Below are positions 1 through 12,500 of a stretch of DNA of 64,000 bases, piece by piece; positions within the stretch are counted from its first letter, which is position 1, and each line of letters begins with the position of its first letter. The stretch is from NCBI RefSeq assembly GCF_027580225.2, contig NC_073358.2, forward strand, positions 29,848,501-29,912,500, written 5' to 3'. Origin of the DNA: Misgurnus anguillicaudatus (lineage: Eukaryota; Chordata; Actinopteri; Cypriniformes; Cobitidae). The notes under the pieces were generated by a model, which worked only from the letters and a program-made list of their open reading frames with translations, searched no databases and was not told the DNA's origin. A program made the translations under genes and the position numbers.

Positions 1-466
1 ATTTCCCGCCACTCCATGCTATTAACAACATGCTGCTGCTTTTGTGTTTATGTCAGAGTGACAAAAGGACAAGTGTGTGTGTGTTTGTATAATAGTGTAA
101 CTTTTTCGTGTTTACGTGTCTGAATGTGTACAGTACTGTATGTATGAGCTATGCCTACAGTTACTAATCCCCATGGCTTTGCTTTGCTTTGCTTGCTGGT
201 TGTGGAAGCCTTACTGCAGTACGTCTGCATTTACTTTATAAAGTTTTCAGCCTTATTTAATGTGTTGGACAATAACAGTGATGCCATCAGTTTATTGATG
301 AATGAAAAGAAAACCATAGATATTTCTAGGTACTAGATGTTCTTTATGATTCTTGAAGAAACACCAATAGATGGCCTTTATAGAAAGGAATGTAAATGCT
401 AAAACCCACCAAGACTTTGCTTTGGTGTATTTTCTTTATATCAACACAAATTTTTTTCTTCCACAG
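1..466. other. intron sequence at the window edge
   Basis: No exon or recognised element was found. A short GCTTT tandem run lies at about 175-194. The two short open frames here lack splice support and resemble nothing I know. Confidence 0.5.
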
Positions 467-509
467 AACATCGTGCCAGCAGCACATCAGAGCAAGCTCA
501 AGAGAAAAG
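467..509 (+). CDS. arhgef28: arhgef28 exon 1 of window
   Basis: This 43-nt exon follows the acceptor ttcttccacag and precedes the donor gtaatg. It enters with two bases of a split codon and reads [13 protein letters not shown], then a codon split with the next exon. It is low-complexity linker upstream of the C1 domain. It is accepted because its phase fits the next exon exactly. Confidence 0.8.
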
Positions 510-3500
510 GTAATGCAGGCCTTAAGGGATTAGTCAATTTTCTTTAAAAAATCCTGATAATTTACTCACCACCATGTCATCCAAAATGTTGTTGTCTTTC
601 TTTGTTCAGTCGAGAAGAAATTATGTTTTTTGAGAAAAACATTCCGGGATTTTTCCATTTTGGTGGACTTTAATGGACACCAACACATAATAGTTTTAAT
701 GCAGTTTAAAATTGCCATTTCAAAGGACTCAAAACGATCCCAAATGAGGCATAAGGGTCTTATCTAGCGAAACAATTGTCATTTTTGATTAGAAAAATAA
801 AAAATATGCACTTTTATACCACAACTTCTCATCTATCTCCGGTCCTGTGGCGCGCCGGCGCGACCTCATGTAAATGCGTAATGCCATGCCGTGGAAAGGT
901 CACGTGTTACATATATGAAACACACATTTGCGGACCATTTTAAACCATAAACTGACACAAAGACATTAATTAGTGACTAACATTAATTATACAACAATGT
1001 CTTAACGGTTCTCTTTCTCCACACTTGTAAACACTGAAGCGTAGTTTCGCATACGTCCTCCGTGACCTCTTGATGTGATGACGTCTTGCGTGAGGTCGCG
1101 TGGGCGCGTCACATGACCGGAGATAGATGAGAAGGTGTTGCATAACAGTGCATATTTTTTTATTTTTCTTGTCAAAAATCACAATCGTTTCGCTAGATAA
1201 GACCCTTATGCTTCGTTTGAGATCGTTTAGAGTCCTTTGAAACTCTAAATTTTAACCGTGTTGGGGTCCATTAAAGTCCATTAAAATGAGAAAAATCCTG
1301 GAATGTTTTCCTCAAAAAAAGACAAAGAAAGACATACATTTTTTGGATGACATGGTGGTGAGCAAATTTTCTGGATTTTTTTTTTTAGAAAATGGACTAA
1401 TCCTTTAAAAACATAAAAAGCAACAAATAACATGTTGTGCTGAATTCTCCACTGTCTGTGGTGACAGGGTTGCCAGGCAACAAAGTGCTTCCTGTTAAAA
1501 TCTAAAGGTCATAGCGTCTTTTCGAGATGTTAACCTTTCCAAAAGATATGAATGCAATGGGAATTTTTTTGTATTATAAAAAAGTACATTAGTGTAAATA
1601 GACCCAATACGTTTTGTGCATGTTTGTGTGTATCTGGCAAGCAGGATACTCAATCTGAAATTAAAGACCCCTGTCTGTTGTAATGTTTTTATCATGATGT
1701 TTGCTGCATCTGTAAACTCATGTCCAAGTGTTTATTTTCATAACACACATTTCCATAGCAAAGCACAATAGCGCCATGCAGTGGTCACATTATAATAGAA
1801 GTATGATTAGTTTGTGCTGTGTGTGCATTCCTGTAGCAGCACAAAGGTCATAGGTTCAATTCCCAAAGATAATTTAGCCAAGTGATCCAAATGTGTCAAT
1901 GTAATAAATATGTGTGAGTGCTCAATAAACAGACAGAGTTTTGTACTGTACTTCTATAGGGAGTTAAGGTTTCGTAGACGTGCTCAGTCGGCCGATGATG
2001 AGACAAACGAAGAGCTGGCCGACTCTCTCCAACACCTCACGCTCTCCGAATTCCTCAAAGAGTATGTCAATCCGGTACCCCCTTCCCAAGAACCCCAGCC
2101 GCACCTCTGAGGCTTTTATTAACATACCCTAACCTGTATGTAAATTATCTAAAGGCATCTAACTATAATACCCAGAATGCATCTTCACATGCCCGGCATG
2201 AAATCACTTGCTGTCGCTTCACTGTGTCGACACTAAAATACTGTACGTCATCATAACCCACTTAAAGCTTCTATGTTTGTGACCTCATCTAACTTTGCTT
2301 GTTTCCTGACTCACCTCCCACCAAGCAAAGGCTTGCAATCCGGTATGTATAAAATGCAAAAAATGTGTCCACTGTTTAGCTGTTGTGCCTAGTTTCGAAA
2401 TTAGGTGACTAATTATTATTTTTCCTCCAGCCAGGAGAATAATGCATAACTTAATCTGTAACAAATTACTTTTTAAATGCCTGAAAAAGCACTAGCTGTA
2501 CTGGCATGTCTTTGTGATATTGACACATCCCATGTGATTCCTGGAAGTGGTCTTGTGTATTGCAGGATCGAGGAAGAGGAATGGGACAAATATATCATCC
2601 CTTCCAAAACAGAATCTGAAAAATACAGTGTCAGCCGCACGTTTAGCTTCATCAAGAGTCGGATGTATAGCACCCGCAACAAGAACAAGGTAAACACACA
2701 GTGAGTTCAACAGTGTAAGTTACTTATATACAACTACAGAAATACATTTTTATTTATGGCCGCAGCCTGGTTGTTGCTTACTGTACCCCTTTGGTATACA
2801 TCCAAACAGGAAGTAGAAACAAATAAAGTGTGGGTTAATGACTGACCGTTTGTTCCAAAAACAACCAGAGGACTCCCTTTTTAATCATTAAACCCCTCTT
2901 TAACTCTTTCACCAGCAAAAACGCTGCATTGGTCTTTGTTTGCCACATAAGCATGTCAGACTAAAGGATAAAAATGTTAACTTTCATGTGTCTTGGTAAT
3001 GGAAAGCCTTATGATGTGGACTTTCAATGATTTTATGGCTTTCCCTTGGTTTTTTAAGGGGAAAGGGAAGGAGAAAGAGACCAAAGACAAGCAGGGAAAT
3101 GGGCACCAGTTCTCAGCAGGATCTGTCATGGGGCCCTCACTTTGTGAGATCTGTGGAAAGCCTGCTTCTGGAAAAGACATCCTCCACTGTACAAGTAAGA
3201 ATAAATAATTTAAGTTTTCTTCATTGAAGTTAATCTTGTAAATTTTAGTGTTTGTGGCAGGTCATTTTATCTCTTTATGTGTTTTTGTAATATTTAGAAA
3301 TCACTGAACAGTTCAGCCAATACTTTTACATTAAGTTTCATTGGATTTGTGCTAATTATTTTCTCTTTCCTCTAGATTGTGCAGTTAGTGTCCATAAGGG
3401 CTGTAAAGACTCGACTACGCCATGCCAGAAGGTGGACTATGCTTGTGTTTGCTCAAGTCTTACACATCACCTAACTTTAATAGTTAAACTCAGAGACACT

Positions 3501-6500
3501 TATGGCCATGTTTGGTCAGACATAATCATTATTAAATCACATTATTACAGTACATATGTGGACACTTAAGTGTAAAAAGATGTAATAATGTAAATGCATG
3601 TGTAATGTGTTTAAAACTGTTCAATAATAATAACTATTTTTACAGAAACCTCATGACAAATATTCAGTGACAACAGTGAAAAGCAAGACAGCCTCTCTTC
3701 CTCAAAGTAAGTTTTACCTGAATATTACTAAACACAATATATGGAAGAAGATCGCATCAGAAATGTCTCATAAACTCTCAGAAAAAAGGTGTGAAAGTTG
3801 TCACTGGGACGCTACATTTTAAAAAGGTCCTAATATGTACCTAATATGGGTACCTAGTGTCTAGTAGGAAAATAGGAAAAACATGGAAGTGTTTGGTGGC
3901 TTAAATTCATCCCTGTTTGGTTCCTAAGGAATGAATGGGAATAGGTTAAATGCTAACACATTCACGACTAGCTATACAAGATTAAATGCACGCATTAAAA
4001 AAATGGGAGATTTATCAATTTGTCTAAGCCGAGGAAACAACATAGTAAAATATTGAAAAATGGTGGTGTTTTCCTTTAAGGTAGCAATTTGTACTTTTGA
4101 GGTACAAAAGTGTACTTTTTGAAAAGGTACCACTCCAGTGACAACCTTTGTACCTTATTGTACCTTTTCTGAAAGTGTATTCTGGGAGTTTTTCAGGCCC
4201 TTATATTATGTCACTTTTATCTTTCCACTCTGTCACATGTAGATTTTACAGTGCGCGAAGGTTCCTCCTCATCCTCTCAGATGTCCCCCTCTGCCTCTCT
4301 CCCTGTGATGATGTCACGAGAGGCCACCCCTCTTCCTTGTCCCCTGTCCAGAAGTGTGCCGTCAGGTACTGAAAGGTAAGGTATTTACACCAAAAAGCAG
4401 CTAGATAAATTATTCTTTAACAGATAGTTATCCCAAAAATGAAAATTCTGTCATTTACTCAGCCTCATGTTGGTTTAAACCTGTATAAGTTTATTTTAAT
4501 TAGTAAAGGTAAGCACACAGTTGACTCTACACATTGACTTCCACATTAGGAAAAACAAGTACTATGGAAGGCAGCTGTGTGGTTGCCATCATTTATCAAA
4601 ATATCTTATTTTGTGTTTAACAAAATAAACAAATAGTAAATCAAAAAAGTAATCCACTACTTTACATTTAGTTCATCTTGTAAATTGCATATAATTACCA
4701 ATTCTTAAAATGTTTAGTTATTAAACTTTACAAGTTTATGTTTTCTTTGTGTTTCAACGCATGTTTTGACATTTTACTATTAGGCTTAGTGAGAGCCCAG
4801 AAGCAGACAGTGATTCCTCCTCCTGGCAAAACCACATCCAGCCCGAGGATCTCCAAACATTGGAATCTTCAACATCCACAGATTCATCCCTCATTGAAGG
4901 TAGAATCTCTCCCAATTTTGAAGTTTGAACCCTTACTCGTTCAAATAGTCAATGCACTAATCTTGTGAAGTTCTAAACACAACAGAGCTTTTTAAAATTA
5001 CAATTCATTCACCTTAACAACTGCAACGAGAGCAGCCACTTTAGAAACACTGAAGTCTGAAGTACTTATTTTTTGTGTCCCTCCATACAGACTCGGTAGA
5101 CTCCCCGCTGCAAACTGAGCTGGTGATGAACGCAGTGGATTTGGAGGCGGAGTCATGGAGCCTAGCAGTAGACCCTCAGTTCTGTAAGATGCAAGAAAAA
5201 CGCATCATCAAGAGACAGGATGTGATTTACGGTCAGCTGAAAATGTTTTAACTACAGCTTAACTCATTCACTGCCAGCCTTCTTTTTTTGAAAAGTTGCT
5301 CGCTAGCATTTTTTGTAATGTTCACAAAAGTTTCACAAAATGCATTCAAGAAAAAAATTCTTCTTAAAATATATAAACATACAAATATATCAAATGAAAG
5401 AACAGATCCTCTGCTTTCAAACAAACAAAACAGGAAAAACCGTTTCAACCTATCTATATTTTCTTCTCTGCTTATATATGGGTATTTTTCTTTAAAAATA
5501 CATAATTTTTTAGCAAAAAGCTGAAATAATTTCATTTTTGTGAAGGAGATCAGATTCAGAGCGATTATCTAAACATACACAGAGTTTAAAATTGGTAAAA
5601 TAAAATTACTTCAGTTTTTTTTATAAATTGGGCCTTCTAGTGGATATTCGCGGTATTGCATATTAACATAAAACCTCATCAGGAACAGTTTTTTTAATGC
5701 AAATGTTTTCACTTAATTAATGAGATAACTAGTCAATGGTGGGAAAAGAGTTAAATGTTCTGTGCACTGAAATGTTTATTTATAAGGACCCCTATTTATA
5801 AGCTGCTGCTTCTTGGGAGTCCATTTTCACAATAGCATTAAAGTAGTAGCTGCTGCATTGATATGTAGTGTGTTGTGTACTGTATAATTTATTGTGTTTT
5901 AAAAATGTAGCTGAGCAATTGGGTAATTACTTTCAATTTGTAAATTACTACCTCCAACACGGTTTCAGATATAGCAACAATTGCAATGTGTGAAATTGTG
6001 CTATTGTGAAATAAACTGAACTAAAAATGTTTAAGGTATTATTTGTGCTGTTTTTTCTTCATTATTTAAACATGTGTATTGTGTCCTTCTAATTCAGAGT
6101 TCATGCAGACAGAACTCCATCACGTTCATACCCTCATGATAATGGCGGAGGTCTTCAGGCGGGGAATGCGGGAGGAAGTCGGACTGGATGCGGACACTAT
6201 TGGTCGGATTTTTCCTTGTTTGGATGAATTAATACTGTTGCACCGTGACTTCCTGTCATCGATGAGGGAACGACGGCAAAGCTGTATCCAGCCCAACAGC
6301 ACCAAGAACTACCTCATTCACCGTGTGGGGGACGTTTTTTTGCAACAAGTACGTAAAGTAAAGTAGTCTGAATATTTCTGATCTAAGTGACAGTCCAGAA
6401 TGAGAATTCAAAGTGGCCTAGCAGCTACCTAGCATTTGGTATGTGGGTGCAGGTGATTAAAAAATACAGGGAAGGCAAATAAAAAAATACAAGCTTTGCT

Positions 6501-9500
6501 ATAAAGTGAAAATCGGCCCTAACTGTTGATTAATCTAAAGTAATTTTTCTTTTTAAATAATATCACTTTATTTCCAAAACTTTGTCTGCTTTATAAGTTG
6601 TGGGTGTACAGTCCCCTTTATTCCCTTTTTCTCACCCTACTGTATAATTTCATGCCTACCTTCCACTGTCTGTGTACATGAAAAATTGGCAAAAGTAGCC
6701 TAAATAAAATAAAAAATATGATTTTATTAGTCTTAAAGTATAACAATACAATGGTGTAAATTTCTGCCATCATAGTTCTCCCAGGAGAATGCAGAAAAGA
6801 TGAAACGGGTGTATGGTGAGTTTTGCAGTCACCACTCAGAGGCAGTAAGTTTCTTCAAAGAGCTTCAGCAACAGAACAAAAGATTTCAGCTGTTTATTAA
6901 AGTAAGTGTAAAATCACACAATAAATAGACATCATTTCCATATGAATATATGAGGAGCTCTGATGCAAAACACTAAATGCTACATACGGCAAAAATGAGA
7001 TCATGAAATGCTCTCGGCGAGTACTATACTTTCATCAAATACTTTTGCTTCAAATGTGCTTCATCCCGGCCTCAGGCCATACAGAAATTCCAATTAGATC
7101 CAATCCAGTAAGAGTCTGCTAAAAATACTTGTATACAAGAAACTTGGTTGGGTTTTGCATCTGAGCTCTTCATATTCTCTCATGCTTTTTGACTATGCTG
7201 GATTTTAGAAGTCAATCTGAGCTTTTTATTTCCACAGCAACAAAGTAGCAACTCGCTGGTAAAGAGGCGAGAGATCCCAGAATGCATTTTATTAGTGACG
7301 CAGCGAATCACAAAGTACCCTGTCCTCCTGGAGAGAATACTGCAGTACACAGAGGGTATTGATCCTCTCACTACCCACACTAATGCAAATATATAGATGC
7401 ATATATACAGTGCACATAAGACTGGACTCAATCTGGTCATTATCTTTCCCTCTCTCTTTCGGTCAGAGGGCACAGAAGAGCACGCTGACCTATCTCGCGC
7501 AATTGTTCTGATCCGAGAGTTGATCTCAGCTGTGAACCAGAGTGTGAGTCAGTACGATCAGAACCAGAGGTTGAGCGAGGTTCTGGGTCGTATGGAGAAC
7601 AAATGCTCCACCAAGCTGAAAAGCGGTCACACCTTCCGCAAGCAGGACATCACCAATGGCAGGGCTCTGCTACACCAGGACCCTCTGCTCTGGAAGACGG
7701 CCACAGGAAGATTAAAAGGTCAGCACATTGATATGCCATGTTGCGGTTTAAATAACTGAGTGGTCCGATTAAGTGTGAACAGTCAACATTTTCAGTCCCT
7801 CTTGCACACAGTCCACACACATAATTTTCTGCATATAAAATAAAAACAATATTTTGGTAACATAGTCATCTTTTAACATTTGCATGAAAAAAACATGTTC
7901 CTGATGAGTTTTTATGGTTATCTGTAATACCGCGATTGACTTACCCAATTTATAAAAAACTGAAGCTAAAAATGATTTATTAATTTTACACTCTGTGTAT
8001 GTTTTGATAATCTTTCTGAATCTGATCTCTAACTAAATTCCTTGCAAAAAGCAATTATTTCAGCTTTTTGCTTAAAAATTGTATTTTTGAAGAAAAATAC
8101 CCATATTTAAGAGTTTATAAGCAGAGATAAAAAATATAGATAGGATGAAACGTTTTTCCCCATTTTGTTTGTTTACTTGTTGTTTGTTCTTTCATTTGAT
8201 ATATTTGTATGTTTATATATTTTAAGAACACATTTTTCCTCTAAGGCATTTTGTGAAACTTTGTGAAAATCACAAAAAAATGCAACTTTTCAAAACAAGG
8301 CTGGTGGGGAATGAGTTAATTCAGTTATTTTATTATATATATTCAACATTTATCATAAATTTTAATTACACAAAAGCTAAATTTGGAATTTGGTGCCTGA
8401 AGCTTACGATCTGTGTAAAATAAAAATCATAAAAATAGAGCCGGAGTAGGAAAACTGTATCATGAAAGGTTATAAACAGCAATTTATGTTTTATTTTAAT
8501 TTGGCCAAGTAGATAAAAGATCTTAATATACTGTCATTGAGTGACATGGCCTGTGCTTAAGATTAACCCATGTGCATTAAACACCCTGCATACATGTCTA
8601 AATAAGATAAAATTGTGTCTCTCCTTAAATTTCTTCTTTTTAGTTTCAGATAAAACTGAAATTGTAGTCTTTGGCCCCGAAAATGCCAGGTCTCACCTCC
8701 AACCTGACCTCCGGACATTTTATCCCTCCACAGCTCCCCATGTGAGAAATCTTGGGGTAATATTCGACACCAACTTGACCTTCGATAAACAAATAAGTTC
8801 GGTCGTTGGTTCCAGTTTTTTTCAGCTTTGCTTGCTATCCAAAGTCAAACCTTTTCTCGCTTAGTGCTCCTTAGAGACTGCAATTCATGCCTTTATTACA
8901 TCGCGGCTTGATTGCTGAAATTTCCTGTTATTACGGCATCTCAAAGTTTAAAATTTCTCGCCTTCAAGTAGTCCAAAATGCTGCTGCAAAATTCCTAAAG
9001 GGCTATATAAAATTTGACCATGAAACATCTCTTCTAAGATCATTACATTGACTGCCCGTAGCGTTCCATATGAATTAAAAATCCTACTACTTATCAAACC
9101 AATTCAATCTTTATATTCCTGTTAGAAGCCTTTATTCTAAGGATAAATTCCTCCCAAATTCCCCGAAGTCGATTAGAGACAAGAGGAAATCGAGCTTTAG
9201 CGATTGCTGGTCCCACCCTCTGGAATAAATTACCATTCTGTCATTAGAATACATAAAAAAGCAGCTTAAAATTTTTCTTTTTTTTGGCCTTTAATTAAAC
9301 TTTTATGTATTATATGTTTTACCACTGTGTTATTTTATGTATACTTATTGTGTATTTTACCCTGTACAGCACTTTGGTAGGTTCCTACCTTCTTTAACCA
9401 ACAGATGTGGACATAATTTTTTTGTTTTTTGCACCAAAATACTTAATTTTGTGTAACTGGAACATGTTGTACACAAATGTGGACAATTGCACTGCTTCAT

Positions 9501-12500
9501 GTTCAAAGAAACATATTTGATTATTATATTTATTGGTTCTTCTAACCCCAAAATATAAATCCAGAAATCTGAAAAAAAGACAAACCAAACTCAGGTCTTG
9601 GGAGGTTAAAGCGCTTTATAAATAAAATGAAAATGAATTCATTAATTCATTGCATCTTATTGTCCACAGATGTCCTGGCGCTTTTGCTGTCAGATTATCT
9701 GGTGTTTCTTCAGGAGAAAGATCAGAAGTACATCTTTGCTGCTGTGGTTGGTTTTCCATGCTTACTTTAAGTTTTTAGCTTCATTGAATTTTAAGGAATC
9801 GTTCACCGAAAAAGTTAATTTCTCATTTACTCACCCTTAAGTTGTATACACCTGTATACATTTTTATGTTTTGCCGAACACAAAGGAAGATTTTTTGAAT
9901 AATGTTTGTAACTAAACAAATCAGGGGCACAATTCACTTCTTTCATATTATTTTTTCTTACTATGGAAGTCAATGGTGCCACAACATTCTTCAAAAAAAT
10001 CTTTGTGTTCAGCAATTTTATAGGTTTGGAACAACTTAAGGGTGAGACAATGATTACAAAATGTAATTTTTTTGGTGAACTTTAAGTTTGTGTAAACATG
10101 TGATGACCTTCTCTCCACATGATTCTGTCTGGCAGGACCTGAAGCCTCCAGTGATTCCTCTGCAGAAGTTGATTGTGCGAGAGGTGGCCAATGAGGAGAG
10201 AGGCATGTTTCTGATCAGTGCTTCTTCACCTGGGCCTGAGATGTATGAGGTGCACGCTGCTTCTAAAGAGGTGCGCAATGTCTGGATGAGACACATCAGA
10301 GAAGCTGTGGAGAAGTATGTACCATAGCCCTGAGTATGTGGAGTATGTGTTGTAGGATTGAACATCATTCTTTGCTGGTTACCAATCAGCATGCTTTTTT
10401 GTCAGTCATTGCCACTATTATGTGAGCCTGTGAAGCTTTGCGTTATGGCTATTATTGGTATAAAACGTTGTTCCACAGAACAACTTTACTTATATCCATG
10501 TTGTAAAAATGCTCATATAATACCACTCTTCATTCCTGTCTATAAGGACAGCCGGGTTATTAACAGTGGCAAACTTTATGATCTCTGTGTTAGGATTTAA
10601 TTGTAATAATTGGCTAATGTCTGTTTTGCTTAGTTGCCCTGAAGAGGAGACAGAGACCACAAGCGAGTCAGAAGAGGAAAGGAGAGTTGCTGAAGCAAAA
10701 GTTCAAAAGATCCACAGGTTACAAGGTGATACAACCAATCAGTTTCTCCCACACATCCATCATATGTTATGTGGCTCAGAGCAAACAATTTGAACTTAAA
10801 TACCAGTAAAGTTAAAGTGTAAAAGTTATACACTACAAACAAACATACTATTTAAAAGCTTAGTTCTGCTTTAGTAGTCTGTGAGTGCACTTGCAATAAA
10901 GTATACAGTACTAAATACCAGTAATATTTTAATTGATTTTCTGTGTATTGAAATAATGGTGTCTCAAAATAGCACAGTTGAGTACACTTAGATGTTCTTA
11001 AGTTTATCTTAAAGGTGCAGTGTGTAATTTTTAGAAGGATCTCTTGATAGAAATGCAAATAATATGCAAAACTATATGATCAGGGGTGTATAAAGACCTT
11101 TTTATAATGAACCGTTATGTTTTTGTTACCTTAGAATGAGACCTTTTTACCTATATACTCTGAGGGTCCCTTTACATGGAAGTCGCCATTTTGTGCCGCC
11201 ATGTTTCTACAGAAGCCCTTAATGGACAAACTTTTTTTACTAAGTTGTCTACGACAATGACATATTTTTTGGGTGATGGCTACCGTAGCTTCTCTATGCG
11301 CTTTAAAAGCGAGGGGTGAGCAGTGGACTAAGCAGTTGGTTGCAATTCGTAAACTCACCACTAGATGTTGCTAAAATTTACACACTGCACCTTTAAGTAC
11401 CAAAGACTAAGTTTTTGTATATAGGGGACATTTACCAGACAGGGATTAGACTAGTAGACTAAAATAAATGTAAGAGCTGTCTAAACAGAAAACAACTTGC
11501 ACTAACATATCTTAAAGGGGTGGTTTAATAGTATTTCATGCATGCTGACTTATTAACACGGTTATATAGTTGTTTCCTCATGCTAAACGTAGGCAAAGTG
11601 TCAAAAAAGCAATTGGGCGTGTAACAGAGTATTTCTGCGCCGAATGCACTTCGCCAGGGTTCGTACAAGTTTTGGAAAGTTTTTTTCGATTTTGAGTCCA
11701 GCTGACATTTCAAGGGTGTCTATACGTATCACATATTTATATGGGCGCTTCCCCTGGTAAACCCTGCCCACCCGTCAATCAGCGGAGATGCTAGAACTTA
11801 CAAACATCACATCACGGGACACAGCTTTGTTTAATTTAAACACTCAACAATGGCACGAAAGAAAAAGTGTGTTTTTGGATGTTAGGAGAAGAAAGCCAGC
11901 TTTATGGAAACAATGGATATAGTTTATTATCCGGGGTAGCAGCGGAGTTTTGCGTGTGTGTTTGATGCGCTAGATTTCATTGAAAAGTCCCAACCGAGTC
12001 AGAAGTGGCACACGGTAAGTAAGACTTCTGGCTTATGTTGGAAATAGGTGCGTGCATATTATATAAATGACACGAACATGTAGTGAATCATAAGTTAAAC
12101 AGTGTTGTATAGTGCTGCATGACTCGTACTCGCTCCTCCCGCGGAAGTAACCCCTCCTTCTTCATTTTTTCGTACGTTATCGGAAAGAATCGGTAAAGCT
12201 AATCTTTCTTTTAAAAATCTGATTAAACTAAAGACTCTTCGGAGATATAAAGGATGTAACACTACTCTATAGGTACTCCAGATTAACATCAGAAATTCAG
12301 AAACACAGTGCGTTATGTGAGCTTTAAAATACATCAGTGCATCACAGCCTTGCAAAGCATAGTTAATTTGTCTCATACACATGCGCTGACATTCGATGCA
12401 TACAATACCTCTCGTGGCCTACATGCTACATACTCCTGTACATGCATGTGTGACCTACGCGTACAATGTCAAATTCAGTGGTCCGCATGCACTCTACTAA

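Noticed and set aside
1845..1856. Possible tRNA gene from a B-box-like GGTTCAATTCCC
   Set aside because: No A box at proper spacing and no cloverleaf arms found; at most a SINE remnant.
5248..5535. Opposing frames of 95 and 78 codons in intron 9
   Set aside because: Both fall in the family E element, which is non-coding in its other copies.
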